Origin: Azolla caroliniana
Lineage: Eukaryota; Polypodiophyta
Length of the DNA stretch: 64,000 nt
Assembly: GCA_043228905.1 (NCBI GenBank)
Contig: JBHGNT010000007.1
Location: 15,562,001 to 15,626,000 of the forward strand
Direction of reading: 5' to 3'
This document shows, in pieces, positions 1 to 12,294 of the stretch. The notes under the pieces are model-generated. The model did no database searches, had not been told where the DNA came from, and saw only the letters and a list, made by a program, of their open reading frames with translations. Position 1 is the first letter of the stretch. Every line of letters begins with the position of its first letter. A program made the translations under genes and the position numbers.

Positions 1-84
1 ACATGAAGCGAACTCGATGAAGAAGACCACCCCGAAATCAGGCGAAGTGTGATACGTTGACTCCGGAGTGTCACACCATAAAGA

Positions 85-1805
85 GTGGTTCTCATATCTA
101 GAGAAACCGGAACAACAGGGAGTAGTCACAACAGGAGACGACCCTCCACATCTGATCATACATGTCGGTTAAGTTCCCCTCAGCCATGTTGGGCAAAAAG
201 GGAAGCTAATGAACGTGTTACACGTCCCCACAATTACGATGATTTTGGTTTCGGTCGAACATATCGTCGACTAGGGGATGCAAGTCCGGTTCACGCATCT
301 CGGGTGCTTCATCGAGGAAGAAGGCCAAGTTATTGCGCAAGGGCGCAGAGATGGGAGGATGTTCATCCTCGACACCAATGACATAGACACCGCCATGTTT
401 GCGAAAGGGCAAAAAGTTGAGTCAAATATCGACTTGTGGCATAAGAGGATAGGCCACCTCAACTACGAAAGGCTTCTGGACTTGCAATCTGTTCGGATTG
501 CCGAAATTCAATGGTTGAAAGGCCCAAATTTGTGAAGCGAGCCAGCCAGGGAAGCAACACCGACTTCCTTTCCCCAATGAGCGTAATTGGAGCCGAAATA
601 AGCTCGACTTGATACATTCATATGTATGGGGACTGGCACAGAATGTGAGTCTTGGTGCAAGTCGATATTTCGTCTCCTTCATCGACGACTACACCTGACA
701 CACATGGATCTACCTCATCGAAAAGAAGAGTGAAGTCTTCGACTGTTTCTAGAACCTCAAAAATCTTGTCGAAAGGGAAATAGGGAGGAAGATCAAGTGC
801 CTGCGGTTGGATGGCGAAATAGAGTACTTTTCCGGCCAATTCAACAGTTATTTGCAACAAATGGGAATTCGGCACGAATTCAGTTGCGGGTATACGTTGG
901 AGGAAAACAGCGTAGCCGAAAGGAAGAATCGGTTGGTTGTGGAAGCGGTGCAGGCAATGCTGGAAGAAAGAGCATGCCCAAGTTCTATTGGGCCAAAGCG
1001 GTCCGAACCGCGGTCTACATCCAGAATCGGATCGGCGAAAAAGTGTCGGCACATGAGTTGTTTTTCGGAAGGAAGCCGAATCTACGACACTTGAGGGTTT
1101 TCAGTAGCATCGCATATGTGCATGTGCTGAAGGAGAAGCGGAGGAAGCTAGACGCGAAAGCCAAGAAGTGTATCTTGGTCGACTACTCGGATGAATAGAA
1201 GGGTTATAAGTGTTATAACCCCCGAACCAAACAAGCTCGCGTATGTCACGATGTTGTGTTCGATGAGTCCGCGTCTTGGTATTTGCCTCCGACTCTGGAC
1301 CCCAACTCCAATTCGAGTTCTGAAGCTGAGGTCAACGAGGCTGAGATGCCTCCTCATGAACGCGAAATCCAAACTCTTGAATAGAGTTCGATCTCATTTC
1401 TGCTAAGTGGACGAATGAGGGATTGAGTCAATTTGACCAGTCAGATGAAGTGTCAGCGAGTAGTGGAGACTCGGCCTTGCATTCCCCGCACAGGAAGCCG
1501 AAGAGATGGCTTACGCGCAAAGAAAAGGGAAAGAAGAAGATGTCGGAGTATGGCACGGATAGGGATGAGTCAGATCGATGCGAATCCGAATCCGAGAAGA
1601 GCGATGACGGACCTTCAACAACGAAGTCCGCGTTGGCCGGAATGGCCTCAACATTGGCTAATGCGCAATTACACTGATCTACCCGCCAAAAGAACCCTGT
1701 TGTGCAGTTCGGATACAACGAGTACATGGCACATCACTCTACGTACCTGACACGCGTAGCGGAAGTGCGTGAGCCGGAGAGGTACGGAAACACAAAGTCA
1801 TGGAA
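85..1805 (+). pseudogene. Ty1/copia fragment 1 (GAG-pre-integrase, integrase, start of RT region)
   Basis: This is the decayed middle of a copia polyprotein that once made protease, integrase and reverse transcriptase. Around 278-535 the frame reads a GAG-pre-integrase domain ending in DLWHKRIGHLNYERL, where the spaced histidines belong to the zinc-binding part. Integrase core pieces follow at about 650-1200 (FVSFIDDY, CLRLDGEIEYF, AERKNRLV), then the copia C-terminal landmark FFGRKPNLRHLRVFSSIAYVHV. The frame breaks several times and holds stops such as TAG at 1196. Similarity to the minus-strand copia at 18.9-19.2 kb (TDLPAKRT) continues to about 1750. All similarity ends near 1805, before the RT core. 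No LTR is visible. Confidence 0.85.
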
Positions 1806-4214
1806 AAGGGTATGTAATATTGTTTGTGATCTCTTCAAATGAAAAGAACCGTGGGATCTTTATCAATCATCATCTAAATCTTAGGAGAGCAAATAAAGTC
1901 ATTGTTGAGATGGTTTATAGATCATAAACATATTAGTTCAATGCATGGATGAGGGGTGTCGTTTATGAAAAATGATGAGGTTAATCCTATTATGAAAATT
2001 GTAAAAATAAGAGGTTAAGCATTTAACTCTTACATTATGCAATGCCATCTAACAATGTTTCAATGTTTGACACAAACGAGATGTTAAGCGTTTAACTCTA
2101 ACGTTCTGCAATACCATCTAACTATGTTTGGCAAAGACTAGAGAGCTTATGCATTTAACCCTTACATTCTATAATGCCATTAGCAAAATAATGGTGCATA
2201 TAGTGTTAGTAGAAACATGTACTTAAATTAATATGAATTTGGCATACCCCTAACAAAAAAGAACATGCGTACTTCGAATCTAAGGTAATGAAGATATACG
2301 GTATACCTAAGGGCATTCCATTCTCAAGGTCTCTAAATGTGTGTGAAAGAAGACAAATACATTTCCAAGCAATGTTTGATATAATGTCTAAAGACTATAA
2401 GGTAGAATGTCTAATGGCTGACACTAAGCATAAACTTATGTCTCTAACATATACCATTGCATTATGATGTCCCCTTAGTCTAGCTAAGCGACAGAAAATC
2501 CAAGGTATTGAAGCTTATGTCTTGTTATCTTTGTCCCTAGAAAATGCTTGAAACACCATGACATCTTATGTGAGAAATTCAATGTAAGGAATCCCTCCAA
2601 ATGTGTTGTACACATGAGCCATACAATTATGCTGCTTCTCAGCTATGTACATTATGTTATGGCCCAATACAGACTATGACGCATACATACCATTCGTGTA
2701 TTCGCATTCCCAAACATTTTTATCATTCAAGTATGAAAAACACCCTAGAAGTATGGTAAATACCATACTTTTGCACTCATTATTTATTATAAGGTAATTT
2801 TTTTAAGGTAAGAAAGTTAAGGTACAAAGTGTAAAAACAATGCAAGAATGTTTTAATAACATACACATTCATTTGCAAGCGTATGAAAATGAATGTTTGG
2901 GCTAACGAACACGAATATTACATACTATGGCCTAATATAAGGATCATCCCAATATAATGACACAAGCAAGGCGCTTACTCATACCTACCTAAACAGAGCA
3001 ATTACATGGGTTATTTCAGACATAAGTAATCACAAAACATGACCTAAACTTGAGCACTTGGGGCACCATAAACATTTGAGCTAAACATGGTGACCCGTGG
3101 GGTATAGTTCCTCTCCAAGTTAATGACAATCTTGGATCAGGTACAATACAAAGAACCCTCCTCAAAGTAGAGTACTAGAGGTAGGGCCTACACAAGGGAA
3201 CAATTTTGTCTTTCATTACTTGGCTAGAGAAACAATTTGAATTAGCCTCTAGTGTGCTAGGATCCTCTTAATTTCCCAAGAGAACGAATCTATGATTCGA
3301 GTTTCTTTATTTGAAATGCAGTTCAAGTCCAATAGTTTACATTTCTATAGAGATTGGACAATAGCCAACAACAAATGCATGGTTGATGACCAGAATTTCA
3401 TGAAATTGTTAATATTTTATTCAAATTTATTCTTCACTTTAAAGAACTATAAGATAGGGAAGGGGGGGCTTTGCCAGTAAAGTTCTTAAGATCAATTGTC
3501 TTACTGAAGAGCAATTTACCACAAAATGAATCACTCAACCACACAAAGGTGCCTTCATTAAACTCAAGGCACTATACATCATACATCTTAGAAACATTTG
3601 TAGCATGAGCCTATAATAAGTAAATCACTTCCATCAACAAATAAAAAACCAACTTTCCCCATAACTAGATTTTCTTTGCTCATTCCTATAGCTTGGCTGG
3701 TTTGGGAAAGATGTCAGGCGTGAGTTTCTGGCTTCCTTTGACCTTCATTTTGTCCCTACAAGGCAAGCACAAGGCATGGTTACAAAACCCCAAAACAAAT
3801 AACAACAGTTTCATGTTATGCACTAGATTTTATAAACATTCCTCATCAAATTGGATCTCGGGCAATGTTAATATGGGGAAACTGGAACTAGAGAATTGAA
3901 TTTTTGTGTTACTAAACCTTAAGCTTCCAATCTGATTGGTGAGTTTCTTTCTTAATACTTTTCCATGACTCTGAAATGTGATAATACATACAACCATATT
4001 CATAGAGAAACTCACAAAGTATTCATGGGACACATACATTTTTGAGGGGGAGGAATGAGAAAGACGAGCGAAAATCCGCGTCGGAAACCGATTTCAATTT
4101 CGACCCGACTAAAGAAGTCGGAATACATGAGACAGTCGAGACACACACATCTTGGCTGTTTGTGTTTTGAAGAGAGGTGTGGATGAGGTGGGTGAAGATC
4201 ATAACCAACACTTA
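1806..4214. other. AT-rich stretch without recognisable genes
   Basis: I see no domain, LTR boundary or convincing exon here. The few open frames are 60-70 codons with no recognisable motif. The only internal structure noted is an imperfect triplicated motif at 2011-2185. The last 190 bases become more GC-rich and may already belong to the gypsy remnant that starts near 4215. Confidence 0.6.
2011..2185. repeat. Imperfect direct repeat, about three copies
   Basis: The phrase GTTAAGCATTTAACTCTTAC followed by a form of 'ATGCAATGCCATCTAAC' occurs at about 2014, 2083 and 2145, with spacings of roughly 69 and 64 bases and several substitutions. It looks like an old local duplication. Confidence 0.6.
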
Positions 4215-6133
4215 AGAAGCTAAGCTATGAGCGACCGATCATAGTAACGGTTGATACAAGTCCAACCGGGATCGGATTGGTCATCAATCAAGCCGACTCG
4301 GATGGGTTGCGATATCTGATCTGATTTGGAGCAAAGGTTCTCAACAAAAGGCAACGCGGATATGCACAAGTCAAAAGAGAATTATGGAGAGTCGTGTCGG
4401 CAATCAAATCGGATCAAGATTATTTGATCGGAGCCGAAGTAGTAATCGAAATGGATTGTCTTCCGATACTCGGGATAATGCGGTATTGCACGATACCGGA
4501 TGTGGCTATGCTAAGATGGATTGCATATGTTAAGTCACTTAAACCAGACGTACGATAAATCTCTGGAAAAGACAACACGGTAGTGGATATGCTATCAAGG
4601 GCTCGGTTCGGAGACGACATAGCCGAATCCGATAATGAAGAAGTTTCTGAAGACTACTTTGCTTCGGAGCACAAATGCCGAGTAAACATAATCCGAGAAT
4701 TCCAAGAAGAAGAATACGAGGAAGAAAGCTTGATGATTGGGAAGGTGCTACAAGAGATTGAGGAATCATCGGACGATAAAGAGAAGAGAGCCGAGATCCG
4801 AAGGAAGAAGAGGCAAGTCCAAAAGTTCTTCTTGAAAAATGGATTAATATGGAGGGAGCCGAAAAGACCGGATGGCATACCACTTCGGGTAGTCGGGACG
4901 AAAGAGCAACGAAACCGGATAATATCCGAGTTTCACGAATCCGATTGGGCTAGACATCGAGGGACATGGGCAACTTTTATGAAAATCAAACAAAAATATT
5001 GGTGGAAGAATATGTACAAAGATATAGCGGAGTTCACGGGAAGTTGTGAGAAGTGTCAAATCTACTCCGGAGTTCGACACCGAGATGAGTTACATCCGAT
5101 ATTCTCACCAACAATCAACTTCAAATGGATGGTCGATATTGTAGCCATGCCAACCGGGATCGGACAAAAGAAGTACTTGGTGTTAGCTCGGGATGATCTC
5201 ACAAACCAAGTAGAAGGTCGGGCGCTACGAAGGAAAACGTGTTCTGCGGTATGCCAATTTCTTTTGGAGGAGGTGTTTTGCAGGTATGGGTGTGCAGGAC
5301 AAGTGATTCCGGATCGGGGGGAACTCGACTCTGATAAAGCTAGGGAATTCTTCACCAAACATGGAGTTTGGTTAACACTAACAATGGCATACAATCCGGA
5401 GGCCAACGGGAAAATCGAATGAGGACATAGTCCAATCGTCAAAGCACTTGCCAAAGCATGCGACGGAAGGGTGAAGGATTGACCGCAGATGCTCTCGTAT
5501 GCACTATGGGCGGATCAGACGATGCATAGCTCCGTAACTGGTTATATGCCGGTAGAACTTATGACCGGACAAGCACCGGTAATGCAGACGGAAACCGCGA
5601 TTACGACATGGACAATGCTACCGTGGAAGGAAGAGATGAGCCGGGAAGAATTACTAGCAGTCCGGATACGACAACTAGAGGGAAGACCGGAAGACATAGC
5701 TGAAGCAACACGCCGACAACAAGAAGCGCGATTCCGGAACAAAAGTCGGTTCGACACAAAGCACCGACTACGACCACGGAAGATTGAAGGAGATTGGGTG
5801 ATTGTCTATGACAGTAGTTTGGATCATCAACATAAAACGATATGGAAGTTCGCGAGAAGCTGGTTCGGGCCATACGAAGTTCGGAAAGTTTTCGACAACG
5901 GAACTTACCGACTATGCGAGTTGGATGGAACGATACTACGAGTGCCTATAGTGGGGAAACGGGTAAAGATCTTCAAGAAGCGGACTAACGACGAACCCTA
6001 TGTAACCCTAGACAAGACCGACAACGAGCAACCAGACAAAGAGCGCGGTGATGCAGAAAGCGAAGAAAGTGGACTCCAACTCGTAGTCGACATAAGGGGA
6101 GAATCGGAGAGTGTTACGGATGAAGACGAATAA
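4215..6133 (+). pseudogene. Element F: Ty3/gypsy RNase H and integrase remnant
   Basis: This is the 3' half of a Ty3/gypsy pol gene. The first part reads an RNase H domain (IIVTVDTSPTGIGLVI, later GKDNTVVDMLSRARF). From 4583 a 279-codon frame carries the integrase. Its HHCC zinc finger spans FHESDWARHRG to SCEKCQIY, and the catalytic core has MVDIVAMP, then DRGELDS, then NPEANGKIE, consistent with a D,D,E triad. A TGA at 5420 and another near 5481 interrupt the frame. The frame from 5489 continues with the integrase C-terminus, including WFGPYEVRKVFDNGTYRLCELDG, and ends in an acidic tail. No chromodomain is visible, which separates it from elements A, B and C. Gag, protease and RT are missing. 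Confidence 0.85.
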
Positions 6134-6177
6134 TGAGCATCGGAAACTTCGGCACATATCGGAGGATGTGCGGGTTT

Positions 6178-6189
6178 GGAGGGGGCGAG
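6178..6189 (+). other. Polypurine tract of element F
   Basis: GGAGGGGGCGAG lies directly before the TG that starts the LTR and just after the pol stop. This is the position and composition expected of the plus-strand DNA primer. Confidence 0.75.
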
Positions 6190-7076
6190 TGTCGTAGTGT
6201 AAATCGCACACTATGAGAAAATTGCATTTTTGGTCCCTCCGGATGGGACGAAGCAGACCCGGCAAGAGCCGGATGAAGAAGGCCGGTGAGAGTCGGTGAG
6301 AACAAACGAAGCGGATGGGTAAGGAGGACCCGGTAAGAACCGGCAAGAGCCGGATAAAGAAGGTCAGGGAGAGTCTCTCACCGGACGGAGAGATAAATTT
6401 GTAAATAAAAGAAAGGATCGTTACATGTAGAGGGCAGGATTCAAACCCTATACCTCCATGTAGACATGCATTCTAAATATAGATTTAATACGTATAAACC
6501 CCAACCTTACCATTGTACTATCTTATCCTAAGCATTCTAAATATAGATTTACTACGTATAAGACCTTTATTTACACCTAACTTTATTAAAAGGTAAGTCA
6601 TGCATTTTTAGAATGCGTGAATACTTTATTTATAAGAAAAATGTACACCAATAAAAAATTACTCGTGCACATCTAGCGAGCATGAGCACTATATTTAGGA
6701 AATAAAAGCATAGTGTAAAAAGGCAACTCATGCACATTTAGTGTGCATGAACACTTTAGAAAAAGCATGAAGCTATGCTTAGCCTCTTCCATCCTTATAT
6801 AAGGAGGAGAGAAAGATGTATGATGTTGATTATTTTACAAGGATTGATCAATCTAAAATATTCGTGGGATTCACGAGTTTATCATCAAAATTCTCTTTCT
6901 TACAATCTAAATATTGACTAAATACACTAAAAACGTGGGATTCATAAGTTTTATTTCTTACTTCTCTTTCTACCTATTCATAACTAGCCTTATATTGTAT
7001 TCTTCTTTCTCCTAGTTCAAAACCTCAGTGGTTCCCACCCGAGTCACGCAACGATCTGGAGCCGAAAGGCACAACA
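6190..7076 (+). mobile_element. 3' LTR of element F family
   Basis: The LTR starts TGTCGTAGTG, right after the polypurine tract, and ends GGCACAACA. Its identity as an LTR is confirmed because the same unit occurs alone, inverted, three times between 34.1 and 39.8 kb. A TATA-like TATATAAGG sits at about 6798. Upstream, U3 holds antisense tRNA-like boxes (6437-6526) and a duplicated CCGGCAAGAGCCGGAT motif near 6260 and 6340. Confidence 0.85.
6437..6526 (-). promoter_or_regulatory. Antisense tRNA-like A/B boxes in LTR F
   Basis: Read on the minus strand, GGGTTTGAATCC resembles a B box and GTACAATGGTAAGG resembles an A box. About 37 bases are inserted between them relative to the solo copy at 34713-34766. 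This is a sequence resemblance only. No intact cloverleaf is seen here. Confidence 0.45.
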
Positions 7077-7078
7077 CA

Positions 7079-7361
7079 ATATAAGGAGGAGAGAAAGATG
7101 TATGATGTTGTTGATTATTTTACAAGGATTGATCAATCTAATATATTCGTGGGATTCATGAGTTTATCATCAAAATTCTCTTTCTTACAATCTAAATATT
7201 GACTAAATACACTAAAAACGTGGGATTCATAAGTTTTATTTCTTACTTCTCTTTCTACCTATTCATAACTAGCCTTATATTGTATTCTTCTTTCTCCTAG
7301 TTCAAAACCTTAGTGGTTCCCACCCGACTCACGCAACAATCCGGAGCTGAAAGGCACGACA
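7079..7361 (+). repeat. Partial second copy of LTR F (TATA to 3' end)
   Basis: The segment from ATATAAGGAGG to GGCACGACA repeats 6797-7076 with a few substitutions and a 3-bp insertion. Only the part from the TATA box onward is duplicated, and it is joined to the full LTR by two bases. Confidence 0.85.
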
Positions 7362-7725
7362 ACGGGGAGCATATAACCTCATACGGATCCAACCAGGAGA
7401 TGAATGGAAGACCGCATTTTGCACAAGATATGGGCACTTCGAGTATATGGTCATGCCGTTCGACCTCACTTCGTGTCTTCCAGCACATGGCAAATGATAT
7501 AATCCGAGATCTCTTGGATGTTTGTTTGATCATCTATTTGGATGATCTACTAGTTTATTCGAAGACCCAAGAAGAGTATGATTCTCATGTATTGTTAGTA
7601 CTAAAACGACTTCAAGAACATGGTCTTTATGCAAAACTGGAAAAATGTAGTTTCGGGTGCAACTAGGTGGAGTTTCTGGGCTATGTCATCTCCTCGGAAA
7701 GCATCTCCATGGATCCAGCTAAGGT
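7362..7725 (+). pseudogene. Chromovirus reverse transcriptase scrap
   Basis: The sequence closely follows the RT of chromovirus A (around 55.64-56.0 kb). It reads [34 protein letters not shown] and the catalytic IYLDDLLVYSKTQEE, then LEKCSFGCN, a TAG stop, and VEFLGYVISSESISMDPAK. It is bounded on the left by a partial LTR F and on the right by a copia fragment in the opposite direction, so both edges are rearrangement junctions. Confidence 0.85.
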
Positions 7726-8830
7726 GTTCGACAATCTAGCCGACTGAGACCATGTTTTTCGTGATGGTGGGGACATGCAGTACATTCTTGAGGTAGGTTT
7801 GTTTTCTGTCGTTTCTGAATGGGACGTTCCAGATATGCTGTATTGGATGAGTCGTGTCATCTCCTGTTTCGACATATCCGGGACGTTCGAGCTTCCGTAG
7901 TTCCTGAAACCAATCTTCATGAGACGTCATGTGATTTGATGCTCATGAATTGACAAACCATACATTATTTGAGGTGGAGGCGCTAGTTGAAGCTTGTGTG
8001 GACATCAAGTGTGCTTCATGTTTCATTACGAACATTCCACCATCGTTGCCGTAGTCGGAATTCTAAGTGTAATTAGTAAGTTGTTGACTTTCCTCGTGTT
8101 TCTTCTTTCCGCACTCCTCTTCGTAATGACCGAGTTTTCCCCAGTACCCGTATTCGATTGGGTTTCTACGATTGCTTAGTCGGGGGTGATGACTCCCCCT
8201 TCCGCCGAACTCTCTAGGACTGGATCTGTCTGCTTGCCATTGGTGGGGGTTACGCTCATGGATCTGCTGACCATGATGTCCTTGTCCGAGCCGACCTCTA
8301 TTTCCACGGAGGAAATTTCTTCTGTCATCTGACTGGGAGTAGAGCATCTGACCCTTTGGTGCGTTGTTATTCTGTCAGGCGTGATTTTCCTCGACCAACA
8401 ATATTGACTGGAGGTCAAAAAAGGTGGGAGGATTCTCTCTTACAAAGACGAGGGATCTTATTGCGCTGAATCGAGGTGCAAAGCTTGCAAGGCATATCTG
8501 CACCATTTCTTCGTCGTCAATGCCAACATTGATCGACTCGAGGCCATCACACAACTCCTTGATCTTCAAGACGTAGCTGCCGATTGACATGTCCCTTTGT
8601 TGAATGCCATTCAACTCCTCACGAAACTTGAGCTTGCGGGCAACCATATTGGCCGCGAAGATCTTCTTGAGATTGCCCCATGCTTCTTTCGGTGTTTTTT
8701 TACTCTCGAATATAGCCAAATATGTGATCATGCACGCATGATGCAAGGCAATACAACACACGGCTTGCAGTCTGCTCCCATGCTGGGTAGTCGGCGTGTG
8801 TCAGGTTGGGTTGCGATTCCTGAGCTCCTT
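7726..8830 (-). pseudogene. Ty1/copia fragment 4: gag and start of protease region
   Basis: On the minus strand, 8761-8375 encodes a copia gag (UBN2-type) core with AWGNLKKIFAANMVARKLKF and SIGSYVLKIKELCDGLESI. Further on comes a basic arginine/glycine stretch and a CCHC zinc knuckle, IEYGYWGKLGHYEEECGKKK, in which a key cysteine appears to be replaced by tyrosine. The end nearest 7726 reads MTSHEDWFQELRKLERPGY and VLHVPTITKNM, the region after the protease. Frames are broken repeatedly. It runs head-to-head with copia fragment 2. Confidence 0.8.
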
Positions 8831-8944
8831 CAATATACTTTCAAGATAATTGAGTGAGTGAGTGAGTGTGTGTGTACAGGAAACAAAGAGGGAGGGAGGG
8901 AGAGAGAGACTTCTTAACAAGAAAACTATATATATCTTCTAACA
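8831..8944 (-). repeat. Probable LTR remnant with simple repeats
   Basis: A GAGT/GT run, a GGGA/GA run and the motif CTTCTAACAGTAAC occur here. The same order of features (GT run, purine run, CTTCCAACAGTAAC) is found in the copia LTR at 16.83-17.14 kb. This suggests the U5 side of the 5' LTR belonging to fragment 4. Confidence 0.45.
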
Positions 8945-11349
8945 GTAACAAAGGAATGGTTCTCGTACTTGGAGAAACCGGAAAAACAAGGAGTGGTTGA
9001 AACTAGAGATGGCATTCCACATAACATCAAACATGTCGGTGAAGTTCCCCTTAGCCATGTCGAGCAGAAAGGGAAACTCATGAACATGCTACACGTCCCG
9101 ACAATAACGAAGAACTTGGTGTTGGTCGGACAGATCGTCGACCAAGGGATGCAAGTTCGATTCACGCATCTCGGTTGCTACATCGAAGAAGAGGGGAAAG
9201 TCATTGGGCAAGGGCACTGAGACGGGAGGATGTTAATCCTCAACACCAATGACGTCGAAACCGCATTGTTCGCAAAAGGACAGAAGGTCGAGTTGGACAT
9301 CGACCTATGGCACAAATGGTTCGGCCATGTTAACGTCCCGCAACTTCGTGAAATGCAGACGAAGAACATCATTTTCGGATTTTCGAAATTTAGTGTCCGG
9401 AACGGCCAAGTCTGCGAAGCCTACCAACTTGAGAAGCAGCACCAACGTCCATTTCCCAACGAGCGTAATCGGAGTCAAAATCCGCTCGATGTGATCCATT
9501 CGGATATATGGGAACGTGAGCATCGGAGGAAGCCATTACTTCGTAACCTTCATCGATGACTTCACTCGGCACACTTGGGCGTGCTTGATCATGAAAAAGA
9601 GCGAAGTCTTCGTGTGTTTCCTGAAGGTGAAGAACCTTGCGGAAAGGGAAACTGGGTCAAAGATCATGTGCCTAAGGTTTGATGGTAGGAAGGAGTACTT
9701 CTCCGACCAGTTCTCGAGTTTTCTACAGAAGGAGGGAATTCGACGCGAATTCTCATGTAGATACATGCCGTAGTAGAACGGCATGGCCGAGACGAAGAAT
9801 CAGACGATAGAAGACACGGCAAGGGCGATGCTTGAAGAGAAGCATCTATCGAAGTTCTATTGGGCCGAAGCGGTTAGAATAGCCGTCTACCTTCAGAATT
9901 GGGATCTGCCAATGGAGGAGTGTCGTCACATGAGTTAGACTTCAAGAAGAAGCCGAACTTGGCACACTTGAGGGTTTTCGGTAGCATCGCGTATGTGCAT
10001 GTGCCGAAGGAGAAACAGAGGAAGTTGGGCGCCAAAGCCGAGAAGTGTATTTTGGTTGGCTACTTGGACGAACAGAAGGGTTATAAGTGTTATAATCCCT
10101 GAACCAAACAATCTCGCATAAGTTGTGATGTTGTGTTCGACGAGTACGCGTCGTGGTACTTGCCCTCGCCTCCAACCCCTTATGAATCCATTCCGATCTC
10201 TGACGAAGAGGTCAACGAGGCTGAAATGCCTCGGGACAAAGAAGATATCGGAGCTCTTGAAGAGAGTCAGATCTCATTCAGGCTAAGTGGGCTGAATGCG
10301 CGATTGAGTCGGCATGACCAGTTAGACGCAGAGTCGGTGAGTAGTGGAAACTCGGTCGTGCATTCCCCGCGCAAGAAGTCGACGAGACGATTCACGCGCA
10401 AAGAGAAGGAAAAAAAGAAGTTGCCGTAGTATGGCACGATAAAGACGAGTTGGATCGAAGTGTATCCTACTCCGAATAGAACGAAGACTAACCTTCGGAA
10501 ACCCAGCTCGCAACATCATTCGACATGAAGGACCTAGGGGACCTTCATTTCTTCCTAGCGATTGAAGTGATCCGCACCCCCGAAGGCATACTAATCAGCC
10601 AACGACATTACGTGCTGAGTATGCTCTTTAAGTTCGGGATGGCATACTGTAAGTCCATCTCAACTCCTCTAGACAAAAACATAAAGCTTCACCGAGATTC
10701 GGGAAAGACGTGTGACCCGACACGGTTTTGACAGATTGTCGGAAGCCTAATTTATTTGACGATCACTCGGTCGGATCTCAGCTACCCGGTCGGCATGTTC
10801 AGTCAATTTATGTCACATCCCATGACTGAACACCTTCATTGCACGCAAAGGATATTGTGGTATGTCAATGACACTAAGGACATGGCGTTGCTATATCGGG
10901 TAGGAGTAGTCAAGCAGTTGGTTGGTTACACAGATGCCGATTGGGGGGGAAATGCCGAAGATCGCAGATCGACATCTGGATATGCATTTTCATTGGGAAG
11001 TGCGACGATCGCATGGAGCAGTAAAAAGTAGCCGGCAGTGGCACTGTTCAACACGGAGGCCAAGTATCGAGGAACGGTTGTCACTACATGCGAAGTCATT
11101 TGGCTCAAGAGGCTACTCAAGGATTTGCAGGTGGAGGTGTCCGCTCCGGCGATGATCTACTGTGTCAACCTCAACAGCATCCAACTTATGAAGAACCCCG
11201 TCTTCCAAGCCCAGACCAAGCACATTGAGGTGCACTACCATTTTGTCCGCGAGCGTGTCCTCTCCAGTGAAGTTGAACTAGCGTATGTTCCGACGGATCG
11301 GCAGACTGCCGACATCTTCACCAAGCCCCTTGGTCTCAACAAGTTGTAG
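8945..11349 (+). pseudogene. Ty1/copia fragment 2: GAG-pre-integrase, integrase, partial RT, RNase H
   Basis: The frame opens with EWFSYLEKPEKQGVVETRDG, passes a GAG-pre-integrase motif (DLWHKWFGHVNV) and an integrase core (FVTFIDDFTRHTWA, CLRFDGRKEYF), and reaches the copia signature LRVFGSIAYVHVPKEK. The central RT is deleted: the sequence jumps from a basic linker near 10430 to MKDLGDLHFFLAIEVIRTPEG at 10525, losing the YVDD motif. RNase H follows with VGYTDADWGGNAEDRRSTSGY and the end motif FTKPLGLNKL. Stops at 10731, 11029 and elsewhere mark it as dead. Confidence 0.87.
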
Positions 11350-11935
11350 CAATTCTCGGGTACGATTGGATTGCAGCACCTCGACATGCCGCACTTGAGG
11401 GTGAGGAAAGACAAGGAAAGGGAATAGGAAGGACAAGAATGGAGCGGTAGTCTCTGTGAAGCCGAGTCGGATGAAGAATTCGATTTCGGGTCGGTTGAAA
11501 AAGCCGAAGGCGGAAACTAGGGCAGCAATCGAAGGGAAGAGTCGGAGTCAACATAACAAGGGGGAGATGAAGCCAAGAAGGTGGAGAAGACCAAGACCAA
11601 TACATGGTCTGATGTGGTTAAGGGCCTGACGACAGAAGACGAATTGGAGATAGCCAATTCGGGCAAGTGCGGAAACAACCGATTCGGTTCAAATGTTCCA
11701 TTCGGAGATGCCGAATCAACTGAAGGCCAAATAGAGGAAAGCGCAGCCGAAGAGGCGCCAATAGCGCGACATCAAGGGAGCTGAGAAAGGCCGCACGAGT
11801 AGACAAGCTGACCGAAAGGGTCGAGGCATGCAGAATCGAATGGGTTGAGGAGCACGAGCGAGGCGTGAAGCCAGGAGAAGCCGAAACAAAGATCCGAAAG
11901 AGCAGGCGAAACCTCAAGTTAAGCTTGAGATGGAG
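11350..11935 (+). other. Region between copia fragment 2 pol and its 3' LTR
   Basis: About 590 bases with no known domain. A short lysine/glutamate-rich open frame (11581-11784) shows no recognised motif. GATGGAG immediately before 11936 may be the polypurine tract. Confidence 0.45.
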
Positions 11936-12235
11936 TGTTGAGATACAAGCTCAACATTGGGTGCGTAAACAAGTGCGTAGACTGGGTGCGTAAACCGGGA
12001 GGCCGTTTGATAGATATTCTGCGGAGGAATATATTTTTGGGAGTTAGTGTACGGGATCATTGATGAGCATTGAAGTACGAGTCAGTACTTCTGTCAGTCC
12101 ATATGGACTTGTATAAAAGTTCTCTCTAAGCACATCATATGTACAAAGTTTTGAGTATTGTTTTGGAATAGAATTTTCTGTGTTCTGCTCTCTTTGTCTC
12201 TCCTGCGTACGTTGTGTTGATTAAGATTTCCATTA
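11936..12235 (+). mobile_element. Putative 3' LTR of copia fragment 2
   Basis: It starts TGTTGAGATACAAGCTCAAC, closely like the minus-strand copia LTR that begins at 17136 (TGTTGAGAGTCGAACTCAAC), including the internal TTGAG/CTCAA inverted repeat. A TATA-like stretch (TATAAAAG) lies near 12113. The right end is uncertain by tens of bases. Confidence 0.6.
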
Positions 12236-12294
12236 AACCTTCCTTATCTCTAGTCTTTTGTCTGTTGTTACCTGGTTCTGTCTTTTAAGCTTCC

